Origin: Mesostigma viride
Taxonomy: Eukaryota > Streptophyta > Mesostigmatophyceae > Mesostigmatales > Mesostigmataceae
Direction: 5' to 3'
Assembly (NCBI GenBank): GCA_009746045.1
Contig: RPFO01000154.1
Span: 3,830,281 to 3,894,280 of the forward strand
Length of the DNA stretch: 64,000 nt
In this document: piece after piece, positions 1 through 12,305 of the stretch
Layout of the letters: each line of letters begins with the position of its first letter
How positions within the stretch are numbered: the stretch's first letter is position 1
Notes under the pieces: model-generated
Told to the model about the DNA's origin: nothing
The model's database searches: none
The model's input: only the letters and a program-made list of their open reading frames with translations
Program-made: the position numbers and the translations under genes

Positions 1-2455
1 GCCGACTGGCTCTGCTGAGTGCTTACAGTAGTAGTCTGCTAGCGCTGGTGACGATGGTGGACAATAGTCAATAATTTGATCAAGGGATCACCATGACCAA
101 AAGCACTAGCTGCTACTGTAGCTTATAGTCGCGGGAGTGGTCAATCATCAAGGATAATTGCTTGCATAATATGCATGGAAATCTAAAATAATTACCAGCA
201 CTCCGTGGGCTGCTTTCATCGTTTACTCCTAACTCATACACAAGAGCAAATATGCATGAATATTTTATTTGGTGTATTATATTTTAATTAAGCCATATGG
301 TGGCGCAACTTGGTATATCTAAACATATGAAAGACCGAGTAGTATACCGATAATATATATTCATTGAGAATGATAAATTACGGAGGTGAGATTGGCAAAT
401 ATGTATGACACAGCTGTACAGACGTCGACAGTACTTTATTAATTAATACTGTATAACAACTCGTATACCACATATATAATTACCGGCCCTGCAGCATGTG
501 AGTATTTCACAACGCGGTCGTATACGTATGCTGCACGCGCGCATTCGCGGCCGTCGATGCCGAGATTTTCGATGTATATAATGGGTGCGGTACGTATATA
601 TGGCAGTGATGATCGCCTATCGTAATTCGTAACGGTGAGGCTGATCAAGAATTAATACTGGTCCAATAATATGGTGATCAGCAATTTGAAATATATTGGG
701 GTGCAGCTGGATTCGGTTAACATATATATTGATGGCTAAATTGGCAAACGCCAAACATATATGCGCATGCCGGCGGCGACCTTGCCATTTCGCGTAAGCA
801 GCTCTCCGTTTTTCTAGTGACACATGCATGCAACGTTTCACGATCCCGGACGACGCGCATAATTCAATGGCCGACATGAGCACACTGCACTGCAGCGGCC
901 CGCGACCTGCAACAAAGAAGGTACGTTATTAGGAACATCAATTACATCAATGACCCCGGCCGTGTATAACGTCGCTATAACATATCTTACATGCCGTTTT
1001 TTTCAGGTTATAATAAACAATGACTAGTACAGTTTACCATCAAAGTATTAATGCCGAATGCAGATGTCGTATAAATGGTCGTATAATGATACTACAAAAT
1101 GAGAAAAAGTGCGCATATATACACAATGCTCTAGTTGCTGCCAATACTTGATTACCGTTTTAATTAATCACTGGATAGTTTCTGTCAGACAGCTGCGGCT
1201 ATATTGCGTCTTTTCATGAATCCGTCTCACTAATAATGTTCTTTTATCATTCCTGATCTGGCTGACCGGGTGGCAGCTGGTGGCGTTGGACCAAATGCTC
1301 TTCAAGTTCATGAGCTGCGCATTGGAGAATGACATCGGACAGGTAAACATGTGATGATTCATGGCTATGAAATGGCCTCAGGGCTTAAGCTATGTTCGAC
1401 TCTGGGAAGTGGCAGATCTTTATCCAGGGCTGGGCAATAATTAATGGCTGGCCTGATAACCTGTAACATGTATAGAGCCAGCAGAAATTATATCGTTGGC
1501 TTTTGTGTTCCATCCCTTTGTTGTTTTCCAACATTAATTCTTGAATTCCTTCCCTGCCCTTGGGGAATTGCCGGCCGGCATTTCCATCCCCGATGTGTGT
1601 TGATGTATATATATGACAGGCTGAGTGCCAATTATCATGAAGGGCTCGGCATCATTGAAGTGAATGGAACGGCGGCTCATGGCAAGCACTAAGTGTATGC
1701 CCATGGCCAGGCTGGCCTTGTTTCAAGTGAAAGTGCCTACGAGAATTAATGGTCATGCACTGTAGGCACTATATGTCAATAATACAGTATAAATATAGGT
1801 ACGTAAGTACGTCATGATGCGCTTTTATTAGCAGCTGGTGCCACCTGACTTTTGTTGCTGTCAGATGGTCAGAGACCTCAGTGCGAGCTTCATTCGTGCA
1901 TGGTCTGGCTAGACTTCCTGGCAATTAAGGCACTATCTGTTGCTTGCCCGGTTGCCCTTGCACGATCGTTCAGGCATAAAGTTGTGAAACTAGATACATC
2001 AAATCTTCTGTGTCCAGCTAATGACGTGTTTTAATTTGGGCCCACGCAGCAGCATGTTAATGTGTCATTGCAGGCAGCATATTTGGTAGTGTTATATTCA
2101 CTACCAAAGCTGCATGCTGGACAACCATGTGGGGCAATTAAAGGTTATAGTGACCTAATAGTAGCAAGACCTTGTTGTGGATTTCAGCACTGAGTTTCAG
2201 AATGGACACTTACACATAGCCCATAGAAAGTGATGTGGTATATTAAAGTCTTGCTCAGCTAGTTATGCCAAAGTGCAGTCAGATATTCCAGGTCAGCGCG
2301 TGCTCAGGGAGCTACTTAACTGGCTATTGAACTCTCGTAGGACTATCTGTGAATAATATCATCTGGACTCCCTAGAATAGATCAAAATGTTACCACGAGC
2401 CATGTGAAGGCCATGGGCATTCCATATGGCATTAATCCCACCAATGCTTTAAGTG
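1..2455. other. AT-rich intergenic DNA, no gene recognised
   Basis: Reading frames here are short and match no family I know. Base composition is clearly more AT-rich than the coding blocks further right, with many TATATA and TTAATTAA stretches. I see no RNA gene, no microsatellite and no intact transposon. It may be the 3' flank of a gene outside the window or plain intergenic DNA. Confidence 0.5.
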
Positions 2456-2465
2456 CTAATGCACA

Positions 2466-3390
2466 GTGTCAATGATGATCATGCTTTTTGCACTGCCTCC
2501 ACTGGCACCCACACGTACCTCACCTGACGTGCAGATTGTGCGCGCAGCATCCTCCATGGAGTCCCAGCTCGCCTCCCTGGTCAACGATGACCTTTTCCAC
2601 ACATGCTTAGACCTGATGCCTGCGACAGAGATGGCTCGGATGCTTTCACAGCTGCAGGAACAGCTGGCCAATGCCATCACCCAGCTGGGCGCCACGCACG
2701 CCGCGCTGGCTTCTGGACACAGAACGACAGCTGCTAGCCAAGTCCTCGCCCACGTTAGAGTCACATAAGGCAGCAGAGGCAGAGGCATCATGGGTACGTC
2801 GGCAGGAGGCGAGGCAGGAGGGAGCTCAACCATACTTGGTGGTTGTGGAGGGGGAGGGTACACGAGATGAGCTAAGACAGGCTCCAACAAGAGTAGATCT
2901 ATCAGAGCACATGGATGCGAATGAGGCGGAAGCATCGTATGCGCAACTGCCGAGCCTGGTGCCAGGAGATGGGTTTGTTGGTAATGGCCTCACCTTGACA
3001 ACAACTGCCAAGGTGGAAAATCAACAGGATGATGCAGAGGCAGCTGCTACTGCGACTGGGGGCCAAGCTGAAGATATTCCTGCCACTGAGAGGCCGGATG
3101 GTGCGCGCCTTGCTGACCTGAAGCAGCCCCAGGAGCGGTTGGCTGCTGCCAGTGGCGAGGCCAAGAGACAGCGGGAAGAGGCGGCGCGGGCGGGTGTGCA
3201 AGCTGAAGCGCGGATGGCGGAGGTGGAACAGCCGCGGTCACAATCAGAGGATGAGAAGGGGGGGAGTGATTCCACAGGGGGGAATGCATGGGGATTGCAG
3301 ATGGTGGAGGGGGAGGCGGTGATGCCGCCAGCCGTTACGGGTGAGTTTTTGCAGGGTGGTGGGCTTGCACCGCTAGGGGAACGAAACTGA
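2466..3390 (+). pseudogene. Tail-only fragment of the actin-like gene family (coiled-coil-like, no actin domain)
   Basis: The frame from 2671 to the TGA at 3390 ends in a stretch (about 3100-3350) closely matching the C-terminal extensions of the actin-like genes downstream: QERLAAASGEAKRQREEAA, then [15 protein letters not shown], then VEGEAVMPPAVTGE. There is no actin domain. A second frame from an ATG at 2556 encodes a similar helical segment (ARMLSQLQEQLANA) but stops at 2768, so the two halves lie in different frames. This suggests a frameshifted relic of an array unit that lost its actin part. Alternatively 2671-3390 is the last exon of a gene whose other exons I cannot see. The sequence is Ala/Glu/Gln/Arg-rich with low complexity, which argues for a coiled coil. 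No function is assigned. Confidence 0.45.
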
Positions 3391-3768
3391 CGCTCTTCTT
3401 TTCCCTATTTATCTGTTAGGCTCAGGGTCGTCCATACACTGTGAAGTCAGACTCCTTCCTTTTTTGAATTGTAATGCCAGATGCAAATAGCTCACATATC
3501 GTGAGTTTTTTTGCTGGTGTTCATGTGGCGTTTGAAAACCTGGATGCCATGTGCATGCCAAGGCATATGGTTAAGCCATCCGATACTTCAAGGCATGGCC
3601 AACATCATAGGTCCTAGTTTACGAGTTCCTTTAAGGCATTTTCAGTGAGGCCAAAATATTGCACCGAAGTCTACTGGTTTTGACCGTGCCTCATCTTAAT
3701 TATAATACTGGCCCTATTATAGCATCCGCTTTGTGTTAGCCTACTTCTTTCAGTTTTTTCAGTTAGGC

Positions 3769-3960
3769 CTGCACTATGATGCAGAGAGAGTCCTCTGTGG
3801 CCTGCCCACTTGCGGCAGTGAGAGAAGCTGCAATTTCAGCTTGTAAGAGGGCGCCCTCCCTCCTTTTTTGTGTAAAGGGTTCCTGTATTGGTGCCCACGC
3901 GATGCCGTCGCGTACATTTTCTTTCATCGATTCATTAACTGATCATTAGTTAGTAAATAT
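3769..3960 (+). repeat. Dispersed repeat, probable LINE 3' end (family 1)
   Basis: The segment contains GCAGTGAGAGAAGCT, GGCGCCCTCCCTCC and TTGGTGCCCACGCGATGC, and then an ATTA-rich tail. The same order appears reverse-complemented at 35041-35175, and the 3' part appears at about 21810-21905. The shared 3' end with an (ATTA)-type tail looks like the end of a non-LTR retrotransposon. No coding part is attached here. Confidence 0.5.
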
Positions 3961-4383
3961 ATAGTTCCCAGACTGTTGCCTTATTACTTGTTGGACCTGT
4001 TGCAGCTAAAGATTTGTGTGGCCATCAGGGCAGTGCATGCGAGGATAAGCGTGCAGCCCCGCAGGTTGGAAAGCTGTTTTCCTGCACATATTCCAAAATA
4101 CTGCCTTCCACGGTCACTGCATGCTCTCCTTTCCCCTGCCCGTGCGCGGCGTATAGCGAATTTCCTCGTTGCCGCTGTGGCCCTTAGTTACCCAGGGACC
4201 AAGGTGCACTGACAGGCAACCTGAGCTACTCTTAACCCATCATCGAATTCTTTTACGCCAGATTACCGAATGGGACATAAATGTTGTTCAGTACGACGTG
4301 TTCTACTTAGGCTAAATTTAGTCTCCCCATTAGTCTGGGCTACTTTCTCCGATTGTCATCATTATTATCGCATTCAGTCGTAT

Positions 4384-4450
4384 GGACTTCACACCATGCA
4401 CCCAACCCGACTTATTCCTCACCCTGCTGCAAAGGACACCCCACACCAGC
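4384..4450 (+). promoter_or_regulatory. Conserved block upstream of actin-like gene 1
   Basis: A C-rich block (CACCATGCACCCAACCC, then CCTCACCCTGCTGCA) aligns with blocks upstream of the other two actin-like genes (about 8146-8212 and 13707-13745). In each case it lies several hundred bases before the first recognisable actin exon. Its retention between copies suggests a duplicated promoter or 5' leader; it could also be passive residue of the duplication. Confidence 0.3.
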
Positions 4451-5025
4451 GTAACAGCATTTCAAGCCAGGACTAATGGACAAAGTGGCTTGCTGAATGA
4501 ATTTCAATGCAAAATACTGGACTGCTCATTCTCGATTTATTGAAATATGTTTAAAACTTTCTGTCAAATAATCCACGCATGTTTCTCTGGGGGATGTGTT
4601 TCTGCAAGTAATTACGCTAAATATGTCCTCCATTCAGGGCACAAGCAACTTTTGTCCCGGAAGCTTCGAAGTCTTCCGACATCATCCATGACGCACAAAG
4701 ATAATGCAAAAGGAAGTGAGGTTGATATCAATAGGTAGATAATGTGATGACTACATCATTCATAATTAAACACGGCATTCTTAAAAGTGGCAACTTAACT
4801 ATTGCGTCGATGAGGCAGCTTGTCTAGGGGGGAAGGGGGAAGGGGGAGGGGAGACGAGAGAGGAAGGAGCTGACTGTGGGGTTTGGGGTTTCGGGTCTGG
4901 GCCCTGTTGCTACTCCTCATGTCGGATGACATGAGAAGGGTACGCCTGCCATCATGGCCTGCCTCATAATTTTTGGCATGTCTGCGATCTCTCTATGCAC
5001 GTCTTCGTCGGCTCTTGCAGGAACA

Positions 5026-7144
5026 ATGGCTGGCAAGGACTGGATATTTCCAGCCCTTGTGATCGACAATGGATGTAGTACGGTGAAGGTATGGCCACAC
5101 GGTTACTCGTCTATGTGCAGCACATTCTATCTCAGACTTGTTTAAATTTGGGTGGTTGCATGGTTGAATTGTGAGTGCATGTGGACCTTGTAAAAAAATT
5201 TAAGAATTTAAAGAGCCTTTAGCTCACACTTTTTGTAACGTTACCCTTTTTCTCCCCCACCCTTTTTCTCCCCCGCGCTTTTTCCCCCTTGCAGGGCGGC
5301 TTCGCCTGTGATGACGCTCCCAAGGTCGTGGCGATCGTGGCTCAACATGTGGGCAGGGTACTTAAACTCATCTGTCCGATTCAGAGCAGTCTAGTGATGA
5401 ACTGGGACTATATGGCGATGATCTGGCACCGCATGTTCTACGAAGACCTCCGTGTTCGTCCAGCAAAGCACCCCATTCTGCTGACGGAACCCCCCTGGAA
5501 CCCCAAGGCAAACCGCGAGAAGATGACCCAGATCATGTTTGAGACGTTCAACGTCCCGGCCTTGTACATCGCCTCGCAAGCCGTGCTTTCCCTCTACGCG
5601 TCCGGGAGAACCACAGGTGACTGCATGCTTTTGTGGGCGTGTGTTTGTGTGGGTGAGCGGACAGATGAGCGGACGAGTGGGCAGGCGGGTGTTTTTGTGT
5701 GTTATACTTTGCTATGTAATAACTACAAATATGCCTGGGTTTCATCCTGGGTCAGTTTGAAGTGTGTGTTCAAAACACCGTGCTGGGCGGATGGCATGTT
5801 AGACATTAATTATAGTAGTAGTGTACCATTACAATCCCTTTCTAGCGCAATTTTTCTTGTTTAAATCGAGTAGTCCTAGCTCTTGCTCCTGCGTTAATTG
5901 TAGTACAAGGTGCATGAAAAGTATAGCTCGATCCCCATACGCCAGCAGACAGGGCAGGCCGTGCACTTCCGGGTCCTGACCCCCTCATGACTTCTAAGAC
6001 CTTACCAGTACTGTGATGGTCATGTTGTTGGTTCTGCTCTTCCAATTGTAATGTCGCCCAAGGCTTAAAATTGGTAAGGCCTAAATTTTCTTTCATAAGC
6101 TCCATGGTGCAACGTACCTAGTTACTTAGAGCTCCCTGCTGAATGGCATCATCGCAAGTGCTTATCAAAACCTTTCAGATTGAAAGTTATCTTTGATTTA
6201 TGCGTGACACAATTTATGTTCTAATCCCTTTGGTGGATGCAGGTGTTGTGTTATATTCTGGCGAGGATGCCACCCACGCCGTCCCCATCTGCGAGGGCTA
6301 CGCGATACCGCACGCAATCCAGCATCTCTACGTCGCTGGCCGTGACTTGACTGACTATCTCAGATGGCTTCTGGCCAACCGTAGCTACTATTTTAACATG
6401 GCCAACGAGTGTGAGATCGTGCGTGACGTCAAGGAGCAGCTGGCGTACGTCGCCATGGACTACGAGGCCGAGCTCGCCACCGCAGACACCGACCCTTCCT
6501 CGGAAACAACGTGTTTCCTGCTCAATGGTCAGACAATCACGATCGGCAACGAACGCTTCCGCTGTGCAGAGGCACTGTTCAACCCAAGCCTCGTCGATGT
6601 CGACTCCCAGGGGATCCACAAGATGGTCTACAACGCGATCATGTCGTGCGATGCCGATATCCACAGAGACCTGTTCGGCAACATCGTGCTCTCGGGCGGC
6701 TCCACCATGCTCCCTGGCATGGCGGAGCGCTTGACCAAGGAGATCTGCAGGCTTGCCCCCAGCAGCTACATGAAGGTCAAGGTTGTGGCTCCTCCTGACA
6801 GGGGTTACTTGGACTGGATTGGCGGCTCGATCATGGCCTCCTGCAGCACTTTCCAGTCCAAATGGATCACCAGGAGCGAGTATAACAAGTCTCGCCCATC
6901 CGCCTTCCAGCCCACTGCAAGGCTGCAAGGTGAAGCCGCTGCTGCTGAGGTGGAAGACCAAAAAGAGGCGAGGGAGGCAGTCGCAGGTGTCAACGCGACA
7001 CAGCGTCCAAATGAGCTTCTTGCTGTTGCTGCCAAGGCGGAGAGCATGCGCTTTGCTGAGGTGAGGAGGCAGCTCCAGGAGCAGCTGGCTGCTGCCAGTC
7101 GTGAGGCCGAGAGGGGGGAGGTGGCAGCGGAGGCGCGTGTGTAA
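5026..7144 (+). CDS. Actin-like protein 1, shortened subdomain 2, C-terminal extension truncated by a stop
   Basis: Three exons, 5026-5088, 5295-5616 and 6243-7144, join in frame (1287 nt, 428 aa) with introns after VK (phase 0) and inside the T-G before VVL (phase 1). The match to conventional actin is clear: [65 protein letters not shown]. Roughly 35 residues covering the DNase-binding-loop region are absent between KVVAIVA and the NWD motif. Nucleotide-site residues are altered: phosphate loop 1 reads DNGCST and loop 2 reads LYSGED. Instead of the usual SIVHRKCF end there is an Ala/Glu/Gln/Arg-rich tail ending at TAA 7142-7144. The reading frame is open upstream to an ATG at 4954 with a hydrophobic start. 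The other copies suggest a 5' exon joined at the CAG of 5018-5020, so the true start is uncertain. It may be a divergent actin-related protein or a decaying copy. Confidence 0.8.
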
Positions 7145-7354
7145 GCAGAAGCGCGGGTGGGGGAGGTGGAACAGCCGCCGTCACAAGGCAACAAGAAGGG
7201 CCCGGGATATGAGTCCGCAGGGGGGGGGCTGGATCGGAGGTGGAGAGGAGGGTGGCGATGCCGGCAGCCACCACAGGTGAGCGTTGGGTTGTGCAGGCTC
7301 CGGCCACACTACCTGCATGCAGTGTATGATCTGGGACTGTTGCCGTCCCTGTAG
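7145..7354 (+). pseudogene. Decayed remainder of the actin-like 1 tail
   Basis: Directly after the TAA, the same frame continues with [14 protein letters not shown], matching [15 protein letters not shown] in actin-like 2. The stop therefore corresponds to a Gln codon (CAA to TAA). After a run of nine Gs near 7222 the homologous reading moves to another frame, where VAMPAATTGE is recovered. Stop plus frameshift indicate that this part is no longer translated. Confidence 0.6.
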
Positions 7355-8727
7355 CTTCAATAAGGTGTTGTGCTGCGCACTCACCTTGTTTTTCTTGCTC
7401 TTCCTTCGGCAAGGTTATTTGGTTTGGATTCTTCCATGATCCACTGTGGCAGCTCACTCCTGTTCTGAGACCACCACCAAACTTGACCTTCTGATGCAAT
7501 CTTATTACGTTAGTTAACTAAATTAAGTCCAGCAGGAGAAGTTATTTGACTTTTCAAAAGATTTCTAGGTAGTGTAAGGATCCTTGTATACCATTAAAAA
7601 AAAAAAAACGTTTAACAAAGACAAAGTGAAAAAATTGTCATTCATGAGCTTGAACTTTGTCTCTTTTTGAAGAAGATTTCTTTAAGTCGTGCATGTTACT
7701 TTGGGACATGCTGCAGTCAAACTAAGGTTTGTCAAGAGGAATGTCAGGGGATGAGCTGCGACCAAACAATAGGGTCTAGATAGAATGGCTGTATCTCGAT
7801 CCACACTTGTCCCATGCAGCATTACCATGGCAGTTGCATGCTCTCCTCATTTCTGCTCATCGCAACATCACGGGGATCTATTCATAGTGCACGCACCTTG
7901 TTGATTGGTGCCACTGGCGCTAAACTGTGCCCCATAGCTGCGCAAAGTGCACTCACAGAAATATCAGTGACCTAAGCATCTTTGCCCGTTGTTGTTTTGC
8001 CTTGCGCCATGATCAGTAGGTAGCAGGCTTAAACGTTTATAATAGGTCTCACCTCATCGAGGCTGATAAACATTCCCTCCCCCCGCTCCGGCCGTTCCTT
8101 GGCTACATTCCCCACTGGCATCATCATTCTCTTTGGTCATGTGGATGTCACGCCACCCAACCCTACCTCCAAATTAGCCCATTTCCTAACCCCGCTGCAT
8201 ATGCATCCCACCATATCACCAAAGGTCTCAACCCTAGAGGCCCAACAGTTAGAATAGGCTACGCCGCAATAACCAAATAACTCTCTGCAGCAGCTGGGTC
8301 TCATGCTTAAATTAAGGTAAATTTTTTCCTTTGCAATCCTTTGCCTCTCTTTTCTACTCAAGGATTTAAGTGTGATAGATGTGATGCCCTGTGCATGGCA
8401 CTCATTTAAGAAAGTTTTGGTCTGGCAGCATACAAAGTATCAGCAGTCAACCGCCATACAAACAGATGGTTTAAAGAAAGCGCGAGTAATACCAAATACA
8501 GATTGTGTGGGCGCAGGTATTTTTAGGCACGGCCTTCGTTTTAGCTCTTTTTATTGGCGATTTCTGTTGCATCGAGGCAAAATCCTGTTTAGGGTGTGTG
8601 CTTACAAGGGTTTGGTATTAGTATTTAGGGTAAATAGACCCTGTAGATCCTCTTGCTACGCATCACAGCAGCTGTCACATGTGAAGCGCATATCTTTCAG
8701 TGCCTCATGATCCTTGGCGTGTTTTTT
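7355..8727. other. Intergenic region between actin-like genes 1 and 2
   Basis: No gene recognised. It includes a 12-base A run near 7597-7608 and the conserved upstream block at 8146-8212. A segment near 8680-8730 resembles the sequence just upstream of actin-like 3 (GAAGCGCAT followed by a TGCCTCAT-like motif), consistent with array duplication. Confidence 0.5.
8146..8212 (+). promoter_or_regulatory. Conserved block upstream of actin-like gene 2
   Basis: It reads GTCACGCCACCCAACCC, then CCATTTCCTAACCCCGCTG, and is the best preserved of the three related upstream blocks. It lies about 0.5 kb before the first actin exon. A promoter or leader role is inferred only from conservation and position. 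Confidence 0.3.
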
Positions 8728-11700
8728 ATGCGATCCCCCTCTTTACGTTGTTTGGCAGAATTCGCAGGAACCGAATTTGGCGAGGATGACTATGTTGCTC
8801 TTGTGATCGACAATGGATCTGGAACGGTTAAGGTACGGCTTCTTAGCAACCTACAGCATGCAGTGACTGAATGATGGCTCTTCTTTCTTTAAGATGGATG
8901 GTCGTATGGTTTCCATGATGCTCCATCAGCATGATTAGTGTAAGTGCATGTACCTTTTCACAATAATTCACTCACTTATTGTGTCAACGTAACTTGCTTT
9001 CCCTGAACTTTTTCCCCTTTGCAGGCCGGTTTCGCCGGCGATGATGATCCCAAGGCCGTGCTTCGCACTTTGGTCGGTCGTCCCCGCCACCAGGGCACCA
9101 TGGTTACCGCAGATGTGAAGAACATATATGTCGGCGACCAGGCAATCGAGGCCCAGTCGGGAAGTGGTGGTCTCACAGTGAACTGTCCAATACTGCGCGG
9201 TATGGTGATCAACTGGGATGACATGGAGGCGATCTGGCACCATGTCTTCTACAACGAGCTCCGCGTTGACCCTGGGAAGCACCCCGTTCTGCTAACGGTA
9301 CCCCCGTGGAACCCCAAGGCAAAACTTGAGAAAATGATCCAGATCATGTTTGAGACGTTCAACGTCCCAGCCTTGTACGTCATCGAGTCGGCCATACTGT
9401 GTTTCTACGCGGCCGTCTCCTCGTTTTTCACAGGTGTGTCCCGTTGGGCAGGTCTTGGGCAAGTCTTGGGGAGGCTTTGGGCAAGTTTTTGGCCTGTTCC
9501 ATACTTCAAATTGAATACGTCAAGCTTATATCTGCACTACAATGTTCACATTATTCATCATACTTTACTAGAAGTATGTCGTTCAGGGTTTGATATTTTG
9601 ATGGGCCTATTATTTCTTCCTCTATAACCGTACGTGTAACCTCTTCAGTCACCATTTTCTGCTAAATGACATCATTGAAAGCTTTTCATAAATTACTTAC
9701 TGCTTGAAAATGGAGAACAATAGATGGGCAGTGGAAAGAGGTTAGCTACGTATGACAAGTTTCCCTCTGGTATTCAGTTTTAGAAAGGGAAGCTTATCAT
9801 TTTGCTCTATGCTCTTTTGATCGTATTTAAAAAAATCTTGATTGCGATGCAGGAGTTGTGCTGGAATCTGGCGATGGTGTCACCTATGCCGTCCCGATCT
9901 ACAACGGCTACGCTATCCCGCACGCAATCCAGCGTCTCTACGTTGCGGGCCGTGACTTGACAGACTACCTCACAAAGCTCCTGTCCGCGCGTGGCCACTA
10001 CTTTGCCATCACCATGGCCGAGCGCGAGATCGTGCGTGACATCAAGGAGAAGCTGGCTTATGTGGCCATGGACTTCGAGTATGAGCTCGCCACCATCGAC
10101 ACCAACCCTTCCTTGGAAAAAGTCTATGCCCTGCCCAATGGTAGGACGATCACGATTGGCGACGAGCGCTTTATTTGCCCAGAGGCGCTGTTCGATCCGC
10201 TTCTCCTCCAAGTCGACTGCCCGGGGATCCACAAGATGATCGACAACGCAATCAGGAGGTGCGACAGCGATATCCGTGCAGACATGTACGGCAAGATCGT
10301 GCTCTCGGGCGGCTCCACCATGTTCCCTGGCATAGTTGACCGCCTGACCAAGGAGATCCAATGCCTGGCACCCAGTTTTACAAAGGTCAGAGTCGTGGCC
10401 CCTCGGGAAAGGAGGTATTATGCCTGGATCGGTGGCTCCACCTTGGCCTCCCTGAGCACATTCAAGCCCATGTGGATCACCAGGAGCGAGTATCGTGAGT
10501 CTCACCCATCGGCCGCGCAGCCCACTGCAAGGCTGCAAGGTGAAGCAGCTGCTGCCAAGGTGGGAGAGCAAAAAAAGGCGAGCGAGGCAGTCGCATCTGC
10601 TAATGCAGCTCCGCCGGAAGATGAGGCCACTGCTCCTGCCACTGCGGGGGCGGATAGCACGCACCTTTCCGAGGTGAGGAGGCAGCCCAAAGAACAGTTG
10701 GCTGCCAGCCACGGGGCCCAGAGACAGCGGGACGAGGCGGCGGAGGCGCAAGTGCAAGCAGAAGCACGGGTGGGGGAGGTGGAACAGCCGCGGTCACAGT
10801 TAGAGGACGAGACAGAGAGGACTGAGCCCGCTGGGGGGGTTACTAAATCGCAGGTGGTGGAGGGGGAGGTGGTGACGCCAGCAGGCGCCACAGGTGAACT
10901 TGTGCAAGCTGATGCCGCGCTGGGCGCAGCAGAGGCGGACGGGGCCCCATCATCAGGGGCCTCGCGGCCGTTGAGGTCGGAGAAGAGTGAGGTTGTCACC
11001 GCTGGGGTCACGCTTGCTGCTACACGGGATAGGATCACGCAGGGGCAAGGGCAGGCCAAAGAGGAGCAGGCCAAGCAGGAGCAGGCCAAGCAGGAGCAGG
11101 CCAAACAGGAGCAGGCCACACAGGAGCAGGCTAAACAGGAGCAGGGCAAACAGGAGCAGGCCAAGCAGGAGCAGGCCAAACAGGAGCAGGCCAAGCAAGA
11201 GCAGGCTAAACAGGAGCAGGCCAAACAGGAGCAGGGCAAACAGGAGCAGGCCAAACAGGAGCAGGCCAAACAGGAGCAGGCCACACAGGAGCAGGCCACA
11301 CAGGAGCAGGCCAAGCAGGAGCAGGCCAAACAGGAGCAGGCCAAGCAGGAGCAGGCCAAACAGGAGCAGGCCACACAGGAGCAGGCCAAACACGAGCAGG
11401 CCAAACAGGAGCAGGCCAAGCAGGAGCAGGCTACACAGGAGCAGGCCAAACAGGAGCAGGCCAAACAGGAGCAGGCCACACAGGAGCAGGCCACACAGGA
11501 GCAGGGTCAAGCCACTGTGCTGAAGGGGCAGACCAGCGTGTCGAGTGGTGATATGGTGCAGGTTCAAGCATTGCCGCTGCCTGAGAAGGCAGCGCCAGCT
11601 GGCGGCGCCCAAGCTGTGGGTGCCAGCATAAGGGTTCTCAGGGAGCAGGCTGTACAGGCAAAGGAGAAGACACTGCTGCTGCAGGTGAAAAAGGAGATGG

Positions 11701-12305
11701 CGCAGGTGGAGGTGAATGCCCTCGAGGATGTCCAGCAGCCGGAGGCTACAAAGGGGGTTGTGAAGCATGTCGTGCCGGCAGCCACGTGCAATGCGGAAGC
11801 GAGACCACCTGAGCACGTAGCCGTGCGCAGTGGGGGTTTCTCTGCGTGGAACACGCAACAGGCATTGCAGGTTAGGGCCGTGGTGGAATGGCCGCCGGGC
11901 CAGGGGGGTGGCAGGGGCATGGACCCGGTTAACGCAAAGCAGGCTGATGTGCAGCAGCCATCAAGCAAGCAAGGAGGCACTTCGGGCCAACCGGACGGAC
12001 CCGCACCTGGAGGGACATCACCGGAAGCTTCCATGTCGCGGGGAGCCTCCGGTCGCGTGGAGAAATCAGGGGGATATGTGGCCAGCCTGCGCGCCAAGAT
12101 TGCGGCGCTGAACGATGCAGCCATGCCAGCGGCCAGCAGGGCAGGCAAGCCGGCAGGTGACCGGTTGACAGGCGCTGAAGGGGGCCGTAAAAGCATGGGC
12201 GCAAAGTCTCCTTCAGCTGCGGCCGGGAATCCCTCAGCCGGGGATAGTGACGTCAAGGTGGGCAAGCTTGCGCGAGGTGTGTCGGGAATAAAGAGGAAGG
12301 AATGA
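8728..12305 (+). CDS. Actin-like protein 2 with long C-terminal extension containing about 30 pentapeptide repeats
   Basis: Exons 8728-8832, 9025-9433 and 9853-12305 join in frame (2967 nt, 988 aa if the ATG at 8728 is used; a further 5' exon is possible). Introns match those of the other array members. The actin part (about residues 1-390) is full length: [60 protein letters not shown]. Several catalytic positions differ from muscle actin: Gln137 of the IQAV segment is replaced in YVIESAIL, Asp154 is Glu (LESGDG) and His161 is Tyr (VTYAVP), so ATP hydrolysis is doubtful. From about residue 400 a 590-residue extension begins ([20 protein letters not shown]), including the QEQAK array at 11061-11510 and ending basic (GVSGIKRKE). 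The tail is predicted helical or coiled coil and could mediate binding or oligomerisation; its function is unknown. Confidence 0.82.
11061..11510 (+). repeat. 15-bp coding minisatellite (EQAKQ-type pentapeptide x 30)
   Basis: Thirty 15-bp units of the type CAGGAGCAGGCCAAA lie in frame inside actin-like 2, encoding QEQAK with [10 protein letters not shown] and one HEQAK variant. Substitutions are mostly at the fifth residue (K/T) and at synonymous positions (AAA/AAG, GCC/GCT), and no unit breaks the frame. This argues that the protein is translated. The opposite strand is also open but reads as CSCLA repeats, an antisense artefact. Confidence 0.9.

Larger units (their letters stand above)
3391..5025. 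other. Intergenic region upstream of the first actin-like gene
   Basis: No coding potential was recognised. It holds a dispersed-repeat 3' end (about 3769-3960) and a block near 4384-4450 that is also found upstream of the other two actin-like genes; both are listed separately. A purine-rich stretch lies at about 4828-4870. Confidence 0.5.

Noticed and set aside
4954-5025. Signal peptide on actin-like 1 (hydrophobic start MACLIIFGMSAISLC)
   Set aside because: Paralogues point to a 3' splice site at 5018-5020, actins are cytoplasmic, and the hydrophobic codons coincide with a pyrimidine-rich intron end.
6251-6961. 236-aa minus-strand ORF opposite actin-like 1 (and a similar one at 9807-10757)
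   Set aside because: Shadow frames opposite conserved actin exons; no family resemblance of their own.
7142-7144. Reassigned genetic code (UAA read as Gln, as in some green algae)
   Set aside because: The sequence after the TAA is also frameshifted relative to its paralogues, and other genes here end in TAG (Nudix-PHPT1, MFS B) exactly at the family end.
10502-11494. Minus-strand ORF of CSCLA repeats
   Set aside because: Antisense shadow of the QEQAK coding repeat; the plus strand is joined to a recognisable actin domain.
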